Notes under the pieces: generated by a model | The model's input: the letters and a program-made list of their open reading frames with translations, nothing else | Databases searched by the model: none | Told to the model about the DNA's origin: nothing | Shown here: in pieces, positions 1-13,049 of the stretch | How positions within the stretch are numbered: the first letter of the stretch is position 1 | How the letters are laid out: the number at the start of each line of letters is the position of its first letter | Assembly: GCA_947561585.1 (NCBI GenBank) | Contig: CANNZV010001634.1 | Location: 1-64,000, forward strand | Source of the DNA: Caprella mutica | Lineage: Eukaryota > Arthropoda > Malacostraca > Amphipoda > Caprellidae | Direction of reading: 5' to 3' | Length of the DNA: 64,000 nt | Position numbers and translations under genes: made by a program

Positions 1-1700
1 ATCACAGTTAACATAGAATAAATTCATTCGCTTCGTAATTAATTTTAAAACAAATATTCACATTCAACCTTCACTGTCCGACTTTTCTAAGATTAAATAG
101 AAGAAAAAGTTCAAAATACGAATTTTATCTTGTATTATTGTAAATTTAATGGTAATTAGGTATTTAGGTAGGTAACGTTTTCTTTCTAATGGTAACTATC
201 GTGATTTTTAGCCATTTTAATATGTGCATCGGCTTTGTTATTGTTTTTAATTCATCGGCAATATGTCTAACTTTTTCTTTGCTTGAAATTCGGAGGGAAG
301 AAGAAAAATCACAAGAATAACTCAAATAACATATTATAACAAAAATATGGAACCACATTTGGAATGATTTGTATTTTTATTACCAGTAACCTTATTGATA
401 ATGAATATGTTAATAAAAAAATAGAGAGACTTCAATGTCAACTTACCCAACTTTAGGTTTTAATATTTCACAATCATACATACCTAATTACGTTTATTGT
501 AATGAAGTTTTGAACAACACAAACACATGGTGATCAACTTAAAAGTATTGGAATTAATTTGATTTATCAATCACATTACATTATCACTCCCCGGATAATT
601 ATTTTATCTTCAACATACGTTTTATCTTTCATTAGTAAATTTCCCCCTAATATTAATTTTTTTTCCCCTTTTATTAATTCAGAACATTCCTAACACCCTC
701 CGCTTTAATCAAATCCTGTAACATTCTTAGGTAGTCAAAAAACAGCGCAAAACATATATTGAGAATGTCGAGCCTGCAGAAAGAACATCCACTTTTTCCT
801 GAATTAAAGACATCGGACATCTTGTCTATAAGAAATACATACTGCTCCAAGCCCGGTACACTTTGTCAGTTCCCGAGATCTGGTTAATTAGTTTAAAGAC
901 ACTTCATCAAGACGACGTTAAAACTTTAACGGAACTCTTCTTACACGAAGAAATGCATGAGATGATCCGCAAAGACTTTATAATTATGCGGCATAGCACA
1001 TGACTACTGAATGCCCCATTATATAGGAGTAATTAATACAAGATAATGGAATTGTAACTTCTTGTAATTTAATGCAAATTTCTTCATCCACATAATTACA
1101 TAAACTTGAAAACTTATTTTGTTGTGAGAATGTTACTGTTTCATTTGTTAATTAAAATTCCGATAATTAATGTACAGTTGATTATTTTGTTTTATATCAT
1201 TTAATTATTTTGTTTACGTAAGTTGATTACTTGAATATCGCCAATGGAATTGAATTTACGCTACAGTAGGTAGGACCGTAGGCGATGAAGTATATTTCCA
1301 ATTTCAATTTTATTCAGAAAATCAATTATCTTTTTTCACACGTGAGACTGCAGGATATTTATATCTTTCTTTTTACCAGCCCAAGTGGAGGGGTGCGAGA
1401 TGACAGTAACGGCGTGGGACAACCAAGGATATCCCATGTGCGAACAAATCCCCTATTTGATTAACAATAAGAATAGTGTGGAATATATATGTATTTGATG
1501 GAAAAACATAAATTACATTTTATTCTTAATGAAATATATGTATGCATATTACAATATTCCATGTCGATGTTGCATTCAATAGCATTTTCAGTAACTTTCA
1601 TTCGTATTATCCTTATTTTCAAGTATTTTCGCTGAGGTAAAATTTCTTAAAGCTGTATTTTTATACCACTCCATTCGGTATACGTATAATGGAATAATAG
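1..1700. other. AT-rich intergenic DNA, nothing recognised
   Basis: No exon, repeat array or RNA gene could be supported here. 1715-1800 matches 7050-7135 (tgacaaattatacataataa is shared), so a low-copy repeat begins at the right edge. Confidence 0.5.
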
Positions 1701-2044
1701 AAATTAAAACTTTAAATATTTTATATTATATTATGAAATGACAAATTATACATAATAATATAACTGCTGACACAATTTAGTAAATATAAATTATTGTGAA
1801 ACTAATATTGAGATTATAAACTATGAAGATATAGAAGAAAAGACTGTGATTAAAAATATATTATTGAATACTAAACTTAATTGAAAATGTAGCAAGACCA
1901 TTCTTTTCGAATATTCTCTTTAATTACGATAATAAAGTAATTTGAGTATATATAATATAATCCAATATGGTGGAATATAAACTGATGGTTCGAGTCCCCT
2001 AATCACAAAAGTAATTTTAAATGATTTTAACATATGAAAATGCA

Positions 2045-2275
2045 TGGGCAACTGCCATAGCGGACAACTGCCATAGCGGACAACTGCCATAGCGGAAAAC
2101 TGCCATGCGGACAACTGCAATGCGAACAACGGCCACGCGGACAACTGCCATGCGGAAAACTGCCATAGCAGACGCCTGTCATACAGACAACTGTCATGCG
2201 GACAACTGCCAAAGCAGCAACTGCCATAGCGGCAACTGCCATAGCGGCAACTGCCATAGCGGACAACTGCCATGC
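2045..2275 (+). repeat. 16-bp word array, consensus gcggacaactgccata
   Basis: About 14-15 units of roughly 16 bp with scattered changes. It forms one edge of a dispersed repeat: the DNA to its right (2276-2493) recurs in reverse at 47525-47745, where a four-unit array with 15-bp spacing sits at the same edge. Open frames across it are a by-product of the repeat. Confidence 0.9.
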
Positions 2276-2377
2276 TATATATTATAATTTTGTATCGAGT
2301 TATTTTATAATCGGCTTGTAAACATAACCTTTCATGAATTGAATTTAATATGAAGTAAATAATCATTTTAACCTAAA

Positions 2378-2493
2378 TATTTAGTATAACAATGTTAATC
2401 GCATACTCCGAAATTATGAATGAAGAAGTATAGAAATTTATTAAGGTAGATTCAGAATTAAAAGTAGAAGTATACAAAGTTTATTTCTTTGTT
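2378..2493 (+). repeat. 116-bp direct repeat, left copy
   Basis: Matches 4095-4210 with one difference seen by eye (c at 2400). The pair brackets the 1.6-kb insertion. The 47.5-kb relative contains only one copy, so the second arose at insertion. Confidence 0.9.
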
Positions 2494-4094
2494 TCCAAAT
2501 TTCAATTTGTCTAAAAGATTTCTTCTCGATTTTTCTTATATAATATCTCTATCAGATCACGAGGCCTTGGAATATATTATGCATCACTTTTTTATTCATA
2601 ATAATAAATATTATTTAACATGATCGTATTAATAAAAATGAATGAATATTTTCATGTAATATTTCACAAAATATTTAATTCATTCATATATAAAGAGGAA
2701 GAAATCTTTCTTCTTTGTTCTGACCAGACTTATATATTGTTTACATATAATTAAAAATTACTTTTATGGTATGAAATTAAACTAAATAACTTTGAGTTCA
2801 GAATATAATAGTCGTGATAATAATATTACAATTCAAATTACCTATCTATATAATATATGCAAGACAATCACTGAAATATATTGCTGATACACTGTCTCAA
2901 ATTCTAATCTTAACATCAACTATTTTTCTTATACTTATAAACGTAGTTTATTAAAATATGGTATTATTATACAATATTGACTATAATAATTATTATACTA
3001 TCTAGTAAATTTGAATTAGTAAATATATGGTAATAATCAAATCTTATATATTTATATATACACTACATATGTACCTAGGTAAATTCCTAGTTCACGTTCC
3101 TAATTGATTTAGGTACGTGAACTAGGAAAGGGGTTAATGTCTTATTTATAAGTATTTCATATTCGATTTATTTACTAGCAAATAATAATGAAAAATCTGT
3201 AGAAATTTGCTGAATTCCAATTTCAAATATTCCTTTTTGGTATTACTTGTATATGTAGTCAAGATACTACATTTTCTGTCCATTCATATTTTTTAGTGCA
3301 ATATATTTTAATCAGATAAAAAGGTAGTTAATTAAATATAGGAATACATAATTTAAAGATACTCCTTTCCTAGTTCACGTCCCTAAATCGAATAGGGACG
3401 TGAACTAGGAATTTACCGTATTTCAAGTTATGTTGAAAATATTATGAGTTCCTGATGTTGTTAGTCTGATTCTACACTTTTAAAATGAACTAAATAGGTG
3501 CTTGGTGTTGTTTGGTAATAATTAATAGCAATAATGTGAGAAAATAATATCGCCAGCTATCATTTAATAAAAAGAAATATTCTTAAAATTGCACTTCTCC
3601 ATCTTCACGCTTTTTTTTATTAATTTGATAACTCTAAATAAAATAGAACAATTGCGAGAAGAAACATGTACATGTGTTTAGTCTATTATTGTAAGCAGCA
3701 AAATTTAAAAATAGTAATTAATACTTTTACTATTTGACTTAAAATTACATGAGAATTAATAAGTTGGCATACGAAATTTTATTATATAAATATGCGAAGG
3801 TAATTTCGAACACTCAAACTGGTAAATGTAGATTGTGAATCTTACGTGCAAATCATGCTATGTGCTTTAAAATTGAATATTTAGAAATGTGCTTTTTCAA
3901 AGCTAGTACAATTCGTACGACTTCTGAATTACGGACAACAAAATTTACAGTTATACTAAATTATGAACACATGTTATTATTGAATAGAAAATATATGGAC
4001 TTTTATTTTATTTAGAAAAGGTGTGATTTTGTTGAAAAAATTATTCCTCTTCTGCAAAGTTTTAATCCTTTTTGTTTTTATTGGAAATATATCG
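2494..4094. mobile_element. 1.6-kb non-coding element, copy 1
   Basis: Nearly identical to 7260-8850 except for small indels and substitutions. It has no significant open frame and no inverted ends. A 340-bp inverted element lies inside both copies. The 116-bp flanking duplication suggests insertion with a very long target duplication. Confidence 0.85.
3078..3417. mobile_element. 340-bp nested inverted-repeat element with hairpin ends
   Basis: The ends ggtaaattcctagttcacg and cgtgaactaggaatttacc are inverted. Each terminal region of about 50 bp is itself a hairpin (arms at 3085-3131 and 3364-3411), so four copies of the arm cctagttcacgt alternate in orientation. Confidence 0.85.
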
Positions 4095-4210
4095 TATTTA
4101 GTATAACAATGTTAATCGTATACTCCGAAATTATGAATGAAGAAGTATAGAAATTTATTAAGGTAGATTCAGAATTAAAAGTAGAAGTATACAAAGTTTA
4201 TTTCTTTGTT
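4095..4210 (+). repeat. 116-bp direct repeat, right copy
   Basis: Right partner of 2378-2493. It continues directly into 4211-4306, which restores the uninterrupted order seen at 47.4-47.7 kb. Confidence 0.9.
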
Positions 4211-5246
4211 AAATCATTTTCTTTCACAAATAATCAAATAGTTGATCAGAAGTTTAAAATCTATAGATGCAAAACCTTTTTTTCAAACATTTCAAAATAC
4301 GAAGAATTGTACAAACACAATTAAGCTGTTCAGGTTAAAATTTCCAGTAAGTGTGATTTTACATCTTATTATTTAATAATTTTCCACTGGGTTGATTAAT
4401 ATTTTAAAATAAAATTTGTATTCAAAAAACATATTTGAGTGTTCGCGCACGCTGCATTGCAATATGGGTAGGAATAATAACCAGATCATAGCCTTTATTC
4501 AAGCGATTGAAACATGTTCTGTGCTATGGGAAACTGGCGTGGCCGGAAAATTCGGCCTCGGAATATTCGATTTTGAAATTTCGGTCTCAGAATTATTAAT
4601 GATCTCTCAACATAAATGAGTATAGTTATGTACTCATAATTTCAACTTTTTCTATAATTGTTCTTAAATAGAACCATTATAAACTAAGACCAAGTTTTCC
4701 AAGACCGAAATTTCCTAGAGCTGGAAAACTGGACATGTTGACTACAAGAATAGACAGGACGCAATTCAAAAATTGGTTCAACAATTTAATTTTGATTCAA
4801 CTGAGGTAATGCAAAAACGGAAAACTCTTCTGGCTCAATACCACCGAGAGAAAAAGAAAATTTCTGATCCAAAATCTGCACTCTGCAGGCTATGGAATTA
4901 CATATGTCTATAAACAAAGCTCTATAGCTGCGGGAGAACGGAGCAGCACAAGTGCCGCACTGTAGGCGTACAAAAGTCACACACAGCTTTTCAGTGGACA
5001 CCTGGGCAACAAGGATAGTCTCTTAGTACGCGCACTGCCAAAGTTCGTACCCTAAGTCCGTCTCATCCTTCGGAATTTCGAAGTCAGCAAAACGTGGAAT
5101 CTACGTCCCCTCGATTTGCATTTTATTCAATCTTCGAATTCCCTCTCTCCGTTCAGATGTGAAAAAAGAAAACTTGTTTTGAAGTTTGTCTTTCTTCAGT
5201 TACTCGTAATTTATAGAATTGAATTGAAAGGAGTTGTATTATAATA

Positions 5247-5597
5247 AAATATTCGAATAATATTTATTGTTGACTCACCCATTTCTGTGATTGTTATTAA
5301 TGTATGTATCTAATGAATTCATAAAATAAACTGTGTAGACATTGTCTTTATACATATATGGAATATTCGTTAAAATAAGCAGTTTATAATCTGATCAGAT
5401 ATAATCTGTTTGTACTGCATTCGAAATATTCGAATAATATTTATTGTTGACTCACCCATTTCTGTGATTGTTATTAATGTATGTATCTAATGAATTCATA
5501 AAATAAACTGTGTAGACATTGTCTTTATACATATATGGAATATTCGTTAAAATAAGCAGTTTATAATCTGATCAGATATAATCTGTTTGTACTGCAT
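5247..5597 (+). repeat. Tandem duplication, two 177-bp units
   Basis: 5247-5423 and 5424-5597 look identical by eye over about 174 bases, indicating a recent duplication or an assembly artefact. No gene feature is in the unit. Confidence 0.9.
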
Positions 5598-7049
5598 TAT
5601 GTACCCTATGTAGCAATCACTTGATTACATTTTCCTTTTAATTTGTGTAGCAATATATAATTGCATTATATTTGATGTGAAAATATTGAATGTAATATAT
5701 AATAAGTATTAGCACAATTATAGGAATTGTTTCTGTTTGCGAAAAACTTTCGATAATTTAGATAATAGAGATATATATTAATTATAATTGATGAGCTACG
5801 CGATACTTGTGTAGAAATAATTTTAAGGCGAAAATAGATATTTATTTTAAATTAATTTTTTTTTTTTAATTATGATAAATCTTTTATTATTCATTGATAT
5901 AATATTTACTTTTTTATTGGTGAAATAAATGACATTCTGATATATATTATAATTACTATATTCATTGAGTTTGACGGTACTTTGTAACTATTATCCCTAT
6001 ATAATTTAAAAAATATTAACCAAAAGAAGTGTTATACTCAAGTTATTGGCAGCTAATAATCTTTGAATTTCATTGTATTTTTTTTTTAAGTTAAAGCTGA
6101 CTCAAATATAGGTAGAGAAATGTAGAGATTTTTTCATTATTTTCACAGAGTCAGTTTGGAGTATAGAAATAATTTCTAAGCTTGGACGTGTTATTAAAAT
6201 TCCAAAACTGGAACAAAAAGAATCAGTAGTATTAACTGAATTGAAACTATAGAACCAACCAGTGAGTTTAGAATATTGCGTTTTTTTATCCTCTTTTACA
6301 ATATATAAAATTATTATAATTTCCCTGTATTATAAAGATAGATTGTTATTTTCTTACCACAGCCCTTTACTGGTACCCACCACTATTAACTAGACTTGTG
6401 TTGTTGTTGTTGTCATGAAATCGAATGTTGCATCTTGTTTGTAATATTATGAGTTGTTTTTCAGTCTTACCAAGGAAATAACATCCCTTGAGAAAATTAA
6501 AAGCAGATTGAATACTGCGGGCAATTCATTCATGCAAATGGAATTTCTTACTTACATTTGTTTCAGATCTATTTTTTAGGTAAAAAATAGACTGAAATTC
6601 AAAATAATTATCAGCTAATCACGAGAGTGTGACACTTCTTATTGTTAATATTTGGGATAATTGAAGGCAACAATTTATTGTTAAATCCTATAAATAATCA
6701 GTGACAGTAAAGTCACAATCGAAAGATATTTAATTAAGTTGCTTCAAGACGTCACTACAGGTGTGAACTCAGAAAGGAATATTACACTCTCTCAAGAAGC
6801 GATATTACTTTGTTTTACTTACGATAAGACTCAGTGTAATTAGAATATTAAATCTTTATGATTTATATCATAAAATTATTAGAAAAAATCTCAATCATGA
6901 CTACAGATGAACATTATACGGCATAACGATTTTATACCTCATTAAAATGAATGTCGCTTGGCCACATAATCTATACAATTTTCATGCATTTTGTTTACTT
7001 TCTGACTCGGTAGTCTATATGCTTATGGAATATTTAAAAAAAAAACTTA
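5598..7049. other. AT-rich intergenic DNA, nothing recognised
   Basis: Homopolymer runs and a short tgt microsatellite near 6400. No exon or element boundary could be supported. Confidence 0.5.
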
Positions 7050-7259
7050 AATATTTCAAATTTTATTATGGAATGACAAATTATACATAATAATGTAACT
7101 GATGACACAAGATTATTAATATATTCATTATTATGAACTTTGATGAAATAAGTCATAAAGTGGACAAAGTGCATGAATCTTTTATAGATTTTCTAACCAA
7201 GGGAATCTATGAGCATATCAGTAAGTAGAAAAAAATTCCATCATATTTTCTCCGAGCAA

Positions 7260-8850
7260 AATTTCAAATTGTCTAAAAGATTTCTTCTCGATTTTCCTTA
7301 TATAATATCTCTATCAGATCACGAGGCCTTGGAATATATTATGCATCACTTTTTTATTCATAATAATAAATATTATTTAACATGATCGTATTAATAAAAA
7401 TGAATGAATATTTTCATGTAATATTTCACAAAATATTTAATTCATTCATTTATAAAGAGGAAGAAATCTTTCTTCTTTGTTCTGACCAGACTTATATATT
7501 GTTTACATATAATTGAAATTACTTATATGGTATGAAATTAAACTAAATAACATTGAGTTCAGAATATAATAGTCGTGATAATAATATTACAATTCAAATT
7601 ACCTATCTATATGATATATGCAAGACAATCACTGAAATATATTGCTGATACACTGTCTCAAATTCTAATCTTAACATCAACTATTTTTCTTATACTTATA
7701 AACGTAGTTTATTAAAATATGGTATTATTATACAATATTGACTATAATAATTATTATACTATCTAGTAAATTTGAATTAGTAAATATATGGTAATAATCA
7801 AATCTTATATATTTATATATACACTACATATGTACCTAGGTAAATTCCTAGTTCACGTTCCTAATTGATTCAGGTACGTGAACTAGGAAAGGGGTTAATG
7901 TCTTATTTATAAGTATTTCATATTCGATTTATTTACTAGCAAATAATAATGAAAAATCTAGAAATTTGCTGAATTCCAATTTCAAATATTCCTTTTTGGT
8001 ATTACTTGTATATGTAGTCAAGATACTACATTTTCTGTCCATTCATATTTTTTAGTGCAATATATTTTAATCAGATAAAAAGGTAGTTAATTAAATTTAG
8101 GAATACATAATTTAAAGATACTCCTTTCCTAGTTCACGTCCCTAAATCGAATAGGGACGTGAACTAGGAATTTACCGTATTTCAAGTTATGTTGAAAATA
8201 TTATGAGTTCCTGATGTTGTTAGTCTGATTCTACACTTTTAAAATGAACTAAATAGGTGCTTGGTGTTGTTTGGTAATAATTAATAGCAATAATAGGAGA
8301 AAATAGTATCGCCAGCTATCATTTAATAAAAAGAAACATTCTTTAAATTGCACTTTTCCATCTTCACGCTTTTTTTATCAAATTGATAACTCTAAATAAA
8401 ATATAACAATTGCGAGAAGAAACATATACATGTGTTTAGTCTATTATTGTAAGCAGCTTAAAATAGTAATTAATACTTTGAATATTTGACTTAAAAGTAC
8501 ATTAGAATTAATAAGTTGACATACGAAATTTTATTATATAAATATGCGAAGGTAATTTCGAACACTCAAACTGGTAAATGTAGATTGTGAATCTTACGTG
8601 CAAATCATGCTATGTGCTTTAAAATTGAATATTTAGAAATGTGCTTTTTCAAAGCTAGTACAATTCGTACGATTTCTGAATTACGGACAACAAAATTTAC
8701 AGTTATACTAAATTATGAACACATGTTATTATTGAATAGAAAATATATGGACTTTTATTTTATTTAGAAAAGGTGTGATTTTGTTGAAAAAATTATTCCT
8801 CTTCTGTAAAGTTTTAATCCTTTTTGTTTTTAATGGAAAAAATATCGTAT
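7260..8850. mobile_element. 1.6-kb non-coding element, copy 2
   Basis: Second copy of 2494-4094 in the same orientation, from aaatttcaaattgtctaaaa to aatatcgtattt. It carries the nested element at 7839-8176. Unlike copy 1 it shows no obvious long direct repeat at its flanks. Confidence 0.85.
7839..8176. mobile_element. Nested hairpin-ended element, copy 2
   Basis: Counterpart of 3078-3417 at the same place in the second 1.6-kb copy, so it was present before the larger element was copied. Confidence 0.85.
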
Positions 8851-9244
8851 TTTTAAATTTTTAAACAAGCAAAAAACGTCTTTTCATATATTTCTATCAC
8901 ATTTTACAACTTAATTAACCCTAATATAATGGCATACGATTACATGGAAATGTTGATTCCAACACAAGAAAAAGAAGTTCTTAATGATTAAAAAAAATGG
9001 GAACTTGGTAATTTCTTGGGAAAAAAGATATTCTTGTACATTATATCACATAAAATATGTGCTAGTGTAGAAAAATACATATGTAAGTTCACAAATTTCT
9101 TTCTTCCTTATTTCGCTTAAAGGATTAAATAGTAAACAGAATGATTAGTTGTTCATGATTGATACGCTATGCAGTTATTCAAGAAACTGATAGAAATCTA
9201 TCTAGAGAAATACTTTAGTAGAGCTCTAACGTCTGATTAACAAA

Positions 9245-9385
9245 CCAAAGACCACAAAGGACTCGAAGAACAAGTCAGTTAGGGAAGTGGCCACTTAATT
9301 AAAGTCACCTACTATTAGTCGGTGACAATGCTCATGGATGCAGAACAGATACTATATCCGTGAATACAGTTCCTTACAAAGGAAT
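9245..9385 (+). repeat. SINE-like dispersed repeat, copy 1
   Basis: Shares the core ggtgacaatgctcatggat with 55853-55985 and, inverted, with 14995-15090; a diverged copy lies at 26975-27130. No A-box plus B-box was found, so the SINE label is tentative. Confidence 0.6.
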
Positions 9386-9416
9386 TTTAATATTTTTACA
9401 AATCACATTTTTCTTA

Positions 9417-9788
9417 TTACCTCCGCAATTGGGGAAGGTAATGTTTTAGTTCTCATTTATTAATTTATTTATCATCTTGTTATTCACATCTCCCAAAAGT
9501 ATTAAAATTTGGTGAGACGATTTGGTCCCACCAAATTTTGGGAGCGATTAGGTCAAGATAATTAATAACTCAAAAAGTCAAGATCATTCATAACTCAAAA
9601 AGTATTCAACCAAATTGCCTGACATTTTGTGGGACGATTGGACATTGTCCAGTAACCAGTCAATTAGATTATAGGAGCGGACTGGTAAAAATTCAGGGTC
9701 ATTTCTAACTCAATGCAATTTATTGAATGGTCAAGGTCATTTATAAGCGGCGGCGAAGGTATACGCTCCACGAGTACCCGTCATCTAG
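9417..9788 (+). mobile_element. Dispersed repeat with CTAG end, copy 1
   Basis: Begins near a palindromic ccttcgcaat-type motif and ends gcccatcatctagtt-like. Internally it repeats a phrase such as aaattttgggagcgat several times. Related copies are at 30225-30687, 39236-39690 (inverted) and 51943-52047 (partial). The CTAG end after a GC-rich potential hairpin could suit a Helitron-type 3' end, but this is a guess. Confidence 0.65.
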
Positions 9789-10795
9789 TTTCCTTTTATT
9801 TCCAAATCTTTTAAATTTGTTGTCGCTTACCCAAACCAATTTTAAAATATCTACAAACATTACAATTATTAATGTATCTTAAATTTAAATTTGAAATTAG
9901 TAAACTGTGAAAAGATTATCACAGATACACTTTTCTTTAACTGTACAGTGTACGTTAATAAAAACCGTGTTTAGTCTATATATTAATATTTATTGCATTG
10001 TTTATTACTAACGGCTCGTAATTCTAATCACTCAGTGATTCAATTCAGCTTTTTAGCTTAGATGTAAATAAAATTTTATTCCAAAACTCAGAAGTCATAA
10101 CTATTCTCTAGATATCATCAATCAACATACGAAAATTAGTGAAGATTCCATTTACAAATAATATTCCATATTTTTTTACTGATTTCTTTACCTGTTATAG
10201 TGAATGTATTCATTAATATCATCATCTTATTCATGAATAATTTCGATGTTCCACATTTAGATAAACTATTAAATTCATCGTAATGTTTTATTCGAGTAGA
10301 GGAAGACATCATCTTAATGTTATCATAAAAGATAACAAATAATGAAGACAGAACAAGCAGAAAACTAAATGATAATGTAGTGCAATCGGACACTTTTTAG
10401 ATTTTATGAAATAAATATCACTAGTTAATAACGTTTGTCCACGAGGATACACCTAAAGCAAGTTTGAGGTTTTTTGATGCTAGGTAATTGGGGACAGAGA
10501 AAATAAATCCTTCTTAAGCAATGAAAAATTGTGTTAGTTAAAAGATGTCACTGTAAATTTCCAAGGATAATTTGTTGTTTCATTAAAACTTGTATATGCT
10601 GTAGTGTCCGTCATAATGAATTGCATTGTATTTAGTAACATTAGTTTACTCTTTGAAATAATATGATATGTGCCTCTCACTCTATTTTGATTTCCGAGGT
10701 AGATACATACGTATATGAAATATTATTAAATTATAGTTCTTGGACGGAGTGATCTGCATCATTTTATATATAAATACATATGTTCAAACAGTGGC

Positions 10796-10865
10796 CGGTC
10801 AATTAATTCCCGTTCAAATTTATTGCAGGTCAGGTCAATTGTTTCTTGGTCATTAGATTCCCAGT
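10796..10865 (+). repeat. Possible degenerate word array
   Basis: Phrases ggtcaattaattcccg, ggtcaattgtttcttg and ggtcattagattccca recur at about 16-bp multiples. It may be a decayed member of the short-word arrays. Confidence 0.35.
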
Positions 10866-11348
10866 CCTATTTATTTGTTATTACTCTATTCACCTAAGGT
10901 TCGATAGTGGCAAAATATATGCTTTACTTCTTCCTCGATATATTTGCACCGTGAGCAAATGATAGCAAAATGTATTTACTATTAGTTAATAAATTGATTT
11001 TAATAGCTTTTAATCTACCCCACCCACATGATCATAATGTTTGTAATAGTTACGGTGAAAACAGCTTAACTGAAAACCACCAACAAAATAACCAAAGTTA
11101 GACCTTAAATAGTTTCTATACCAAGAAAAATAATTGCGAGTCAAGCTCCACACTTATTTAGCTTGTCATAGGAGCGAGTTAGTTTATTTTTTTCTATTGG
11201 ATATTTTTTGTTGACTGAACGAAAATTTATTATCATTTTTTGATAATTAAGTATTTAATATGAAAAGTAGAATTTCTTGCTGGCTGTTTTTATCCTTAGT
11301 GCTTAGTTTTTGTAGGAACTTAACAGGAAGGTGATATAAATATAATAA

Positions 11349-11511
11349 TTTATAATATACATATAATTAATATTATATATATGTAATTTATATTATATAT
11401 ATGTAATTAATATTATATATATGTAATTAATATTATATATATGTAATTAATATTATATATATGTTATTAATATTATATATATGTAATTAATATTATATAT
11501 ATGTAATTAAT
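11349..11511 (+). repeat. AT-rich minisatellite, 20-bp unit
   Basis: About eight units of taattaatattatatatatg, one base changed in a few of them. Confidence 0.9.
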
Positions 11512-11512
11512 G

Positions 11513-11960
11513 TACAGGGTGTTTGATTTCAGATCCTAAATTTGGCAGCTTGCAGAAAAAAAAACCTTTTTCAAGAATACCAAAATGTCCAAAAATGCAT
11601 CGTTATCGAGATTTTGATCAAATGGAACTTTCTCTTTCCGTAAAAAATCCTATTTCTCAATTTATTTTGGCCATGTTTCTTTTTCTTTACTCAAACAACA
11701 CCGCAAGTTTTTATGCTGACTTCCTTCTTCCTCTTTCGATAACAAAATTTGGAGTCAATGTTTAACAGTTGTCGAACTCTTCTTTGAGTGACAGGTAAGT
11801 TGTAAATTGTGCGATTGTTGCAGATCTCTTGAGCATGAATTTCTCTTAGAAACTTCTCAAAAAAGTGCGTCTGTAGTTTGTAGTTTTTGCAGTTTTTGAT
11901 GAGCGACCCGACCGATTTTTTGGTGTCATACAATTCAAGATTCTTCAAAATATTACTTAC
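11513..11960 (-). pseudogene. Degenerate Tc1/mariner-like element remnant
   Basis: The right end tacagggtgtttgattt is TA plus a CAGGGTG-type terminus. On the minus strand 11691-11948 is open and reads like the helix-turn-helix part of a Tc1-type transposase, for example VTQRRVRQLL followed by YRKRKK. No catalytic domain follows and no matching second terminus was found. Low certainty. Confidence 0.35.
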
Positions 11961-13049
11961 AATATTTCAGTACCTCGATAGTTCCTTTGTAATAAAACTT
12001 ATTGATTTTCTATAATTATATGTCTAAATTTATCCTTTTTCATTATCTTGGAGAGGGTAGTTCCTTGGATTTTGTAGTTAATCAAATGAGTGATCTATTT
12101 TTTTTTACAAATTCTATGCAAACACATTCTATCTGAAGGTGAGGAAAGCCGGATATAAAAAAATCTACTTTTGAAGTCTTATATTTATTTCCTCATAGGT
12201 GATTTTGTTTGTATTAAATAAACTATTTTTCATTTAAACAAGTTCCTAACAAAAGTTCTTTAAAAGAGTTCCTAATTAAGTATTTAGGAACTCAACTCAT
12301 CTACAAATTTTTACAGAGAATTGTGGGGTGAAAAAAAATTATTGCCGTTTTTGAGATTCTTATTTCCACCACTTCAAAAGAAATATTTTAAATCTTATTG
12401 TTCTACGTACTTTTGGATTTTGTTATGATTCATTAATATATTTAGTCAATCCATTTATTTCACCCGTAATTCTTTTTACCACCTTCCACAGTTTAGTGAC
12501 CGCATTCGCCACCTTCACAAAACAGTAACGGAATTAAAATTCTAATAAATAAATAAATAAGTAAGTAATAGTGTGAATCATAATGGTAGATGAAAACAGT
12601 GTCCTAAAAGTCGATAATGTTTTACAGAAACAGAAGTGAATCTAACTTTTATTGATGATAATCATAACAGATACTCAATTTGTTGACCCTCTCTTCATAA
12701 AGGGTATTTTATTCGGGGGTTTCAGTGCCTATTCCTTACCATTCAGTTGTTACTGCAAATGCTACACAGGTAACTCTCGAGTTTAACACATCTACATCTT
12801 TTACGGAACTGCCACAGCTTTTTATGATAACACACCTCCATAATACGTCAAAGTTTCTAATTTTATAGTATTCTGAAAGATTTCTATCTTAAATATTTGT
12901 AAAAGAAGTAGTATGAGAATCAATTCCATCTGTAATTGTTGTCAGGCTACTATCTAATATCTCTTCCAAACATTATTTATTATTGTTTCCAGGAATATAT
13001 GTACTTTATATTTAGAAATTTCTCACGAATCAACAAGTAAGCGTGACCG
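11961..13049. other. Intergenic DNA, nothing recognised
   Basis: No exon or element supported. A short motif acaggtaactctcgag near 12770 recurs inverted near 13900. Confidence 0.4.

Larger units (their letters stand above)
2276..4310 (+). mobile_element. Dispersed repeat body, split by a 1.6-kb insertion
   Basis: 2276-2493 and 4211-4306 together match the reverse complement of 47415-47745, so the two segments were once joined. They are separated by the insertion at 2494-4094. Shared landmarks include the ttcatgaattgaatttaat stretch and aaaatctatagatgcaaa. No coding capacity. Confidence 0.8.

Noticed and set aside
1985..2005. tRNA B-box-like ggttcgagtcccc
   Set aside because: The T-arm does not pair and no A-box or acceptor stem was found upstream.
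2378..4210. LTR retrotransposon with 116-bp LTRs
   Set aside because: The interior is non-coding, the other copy lacks the flanking repeats, and the segment belongs to a different dispersed repeat at 47.5 kb.
10136..10393. Small secreted-looking protein frame
   Set aside because: The frame starts at GTG, not ATG, and has no cleavage or prohormone sites that would support a peptide gene.
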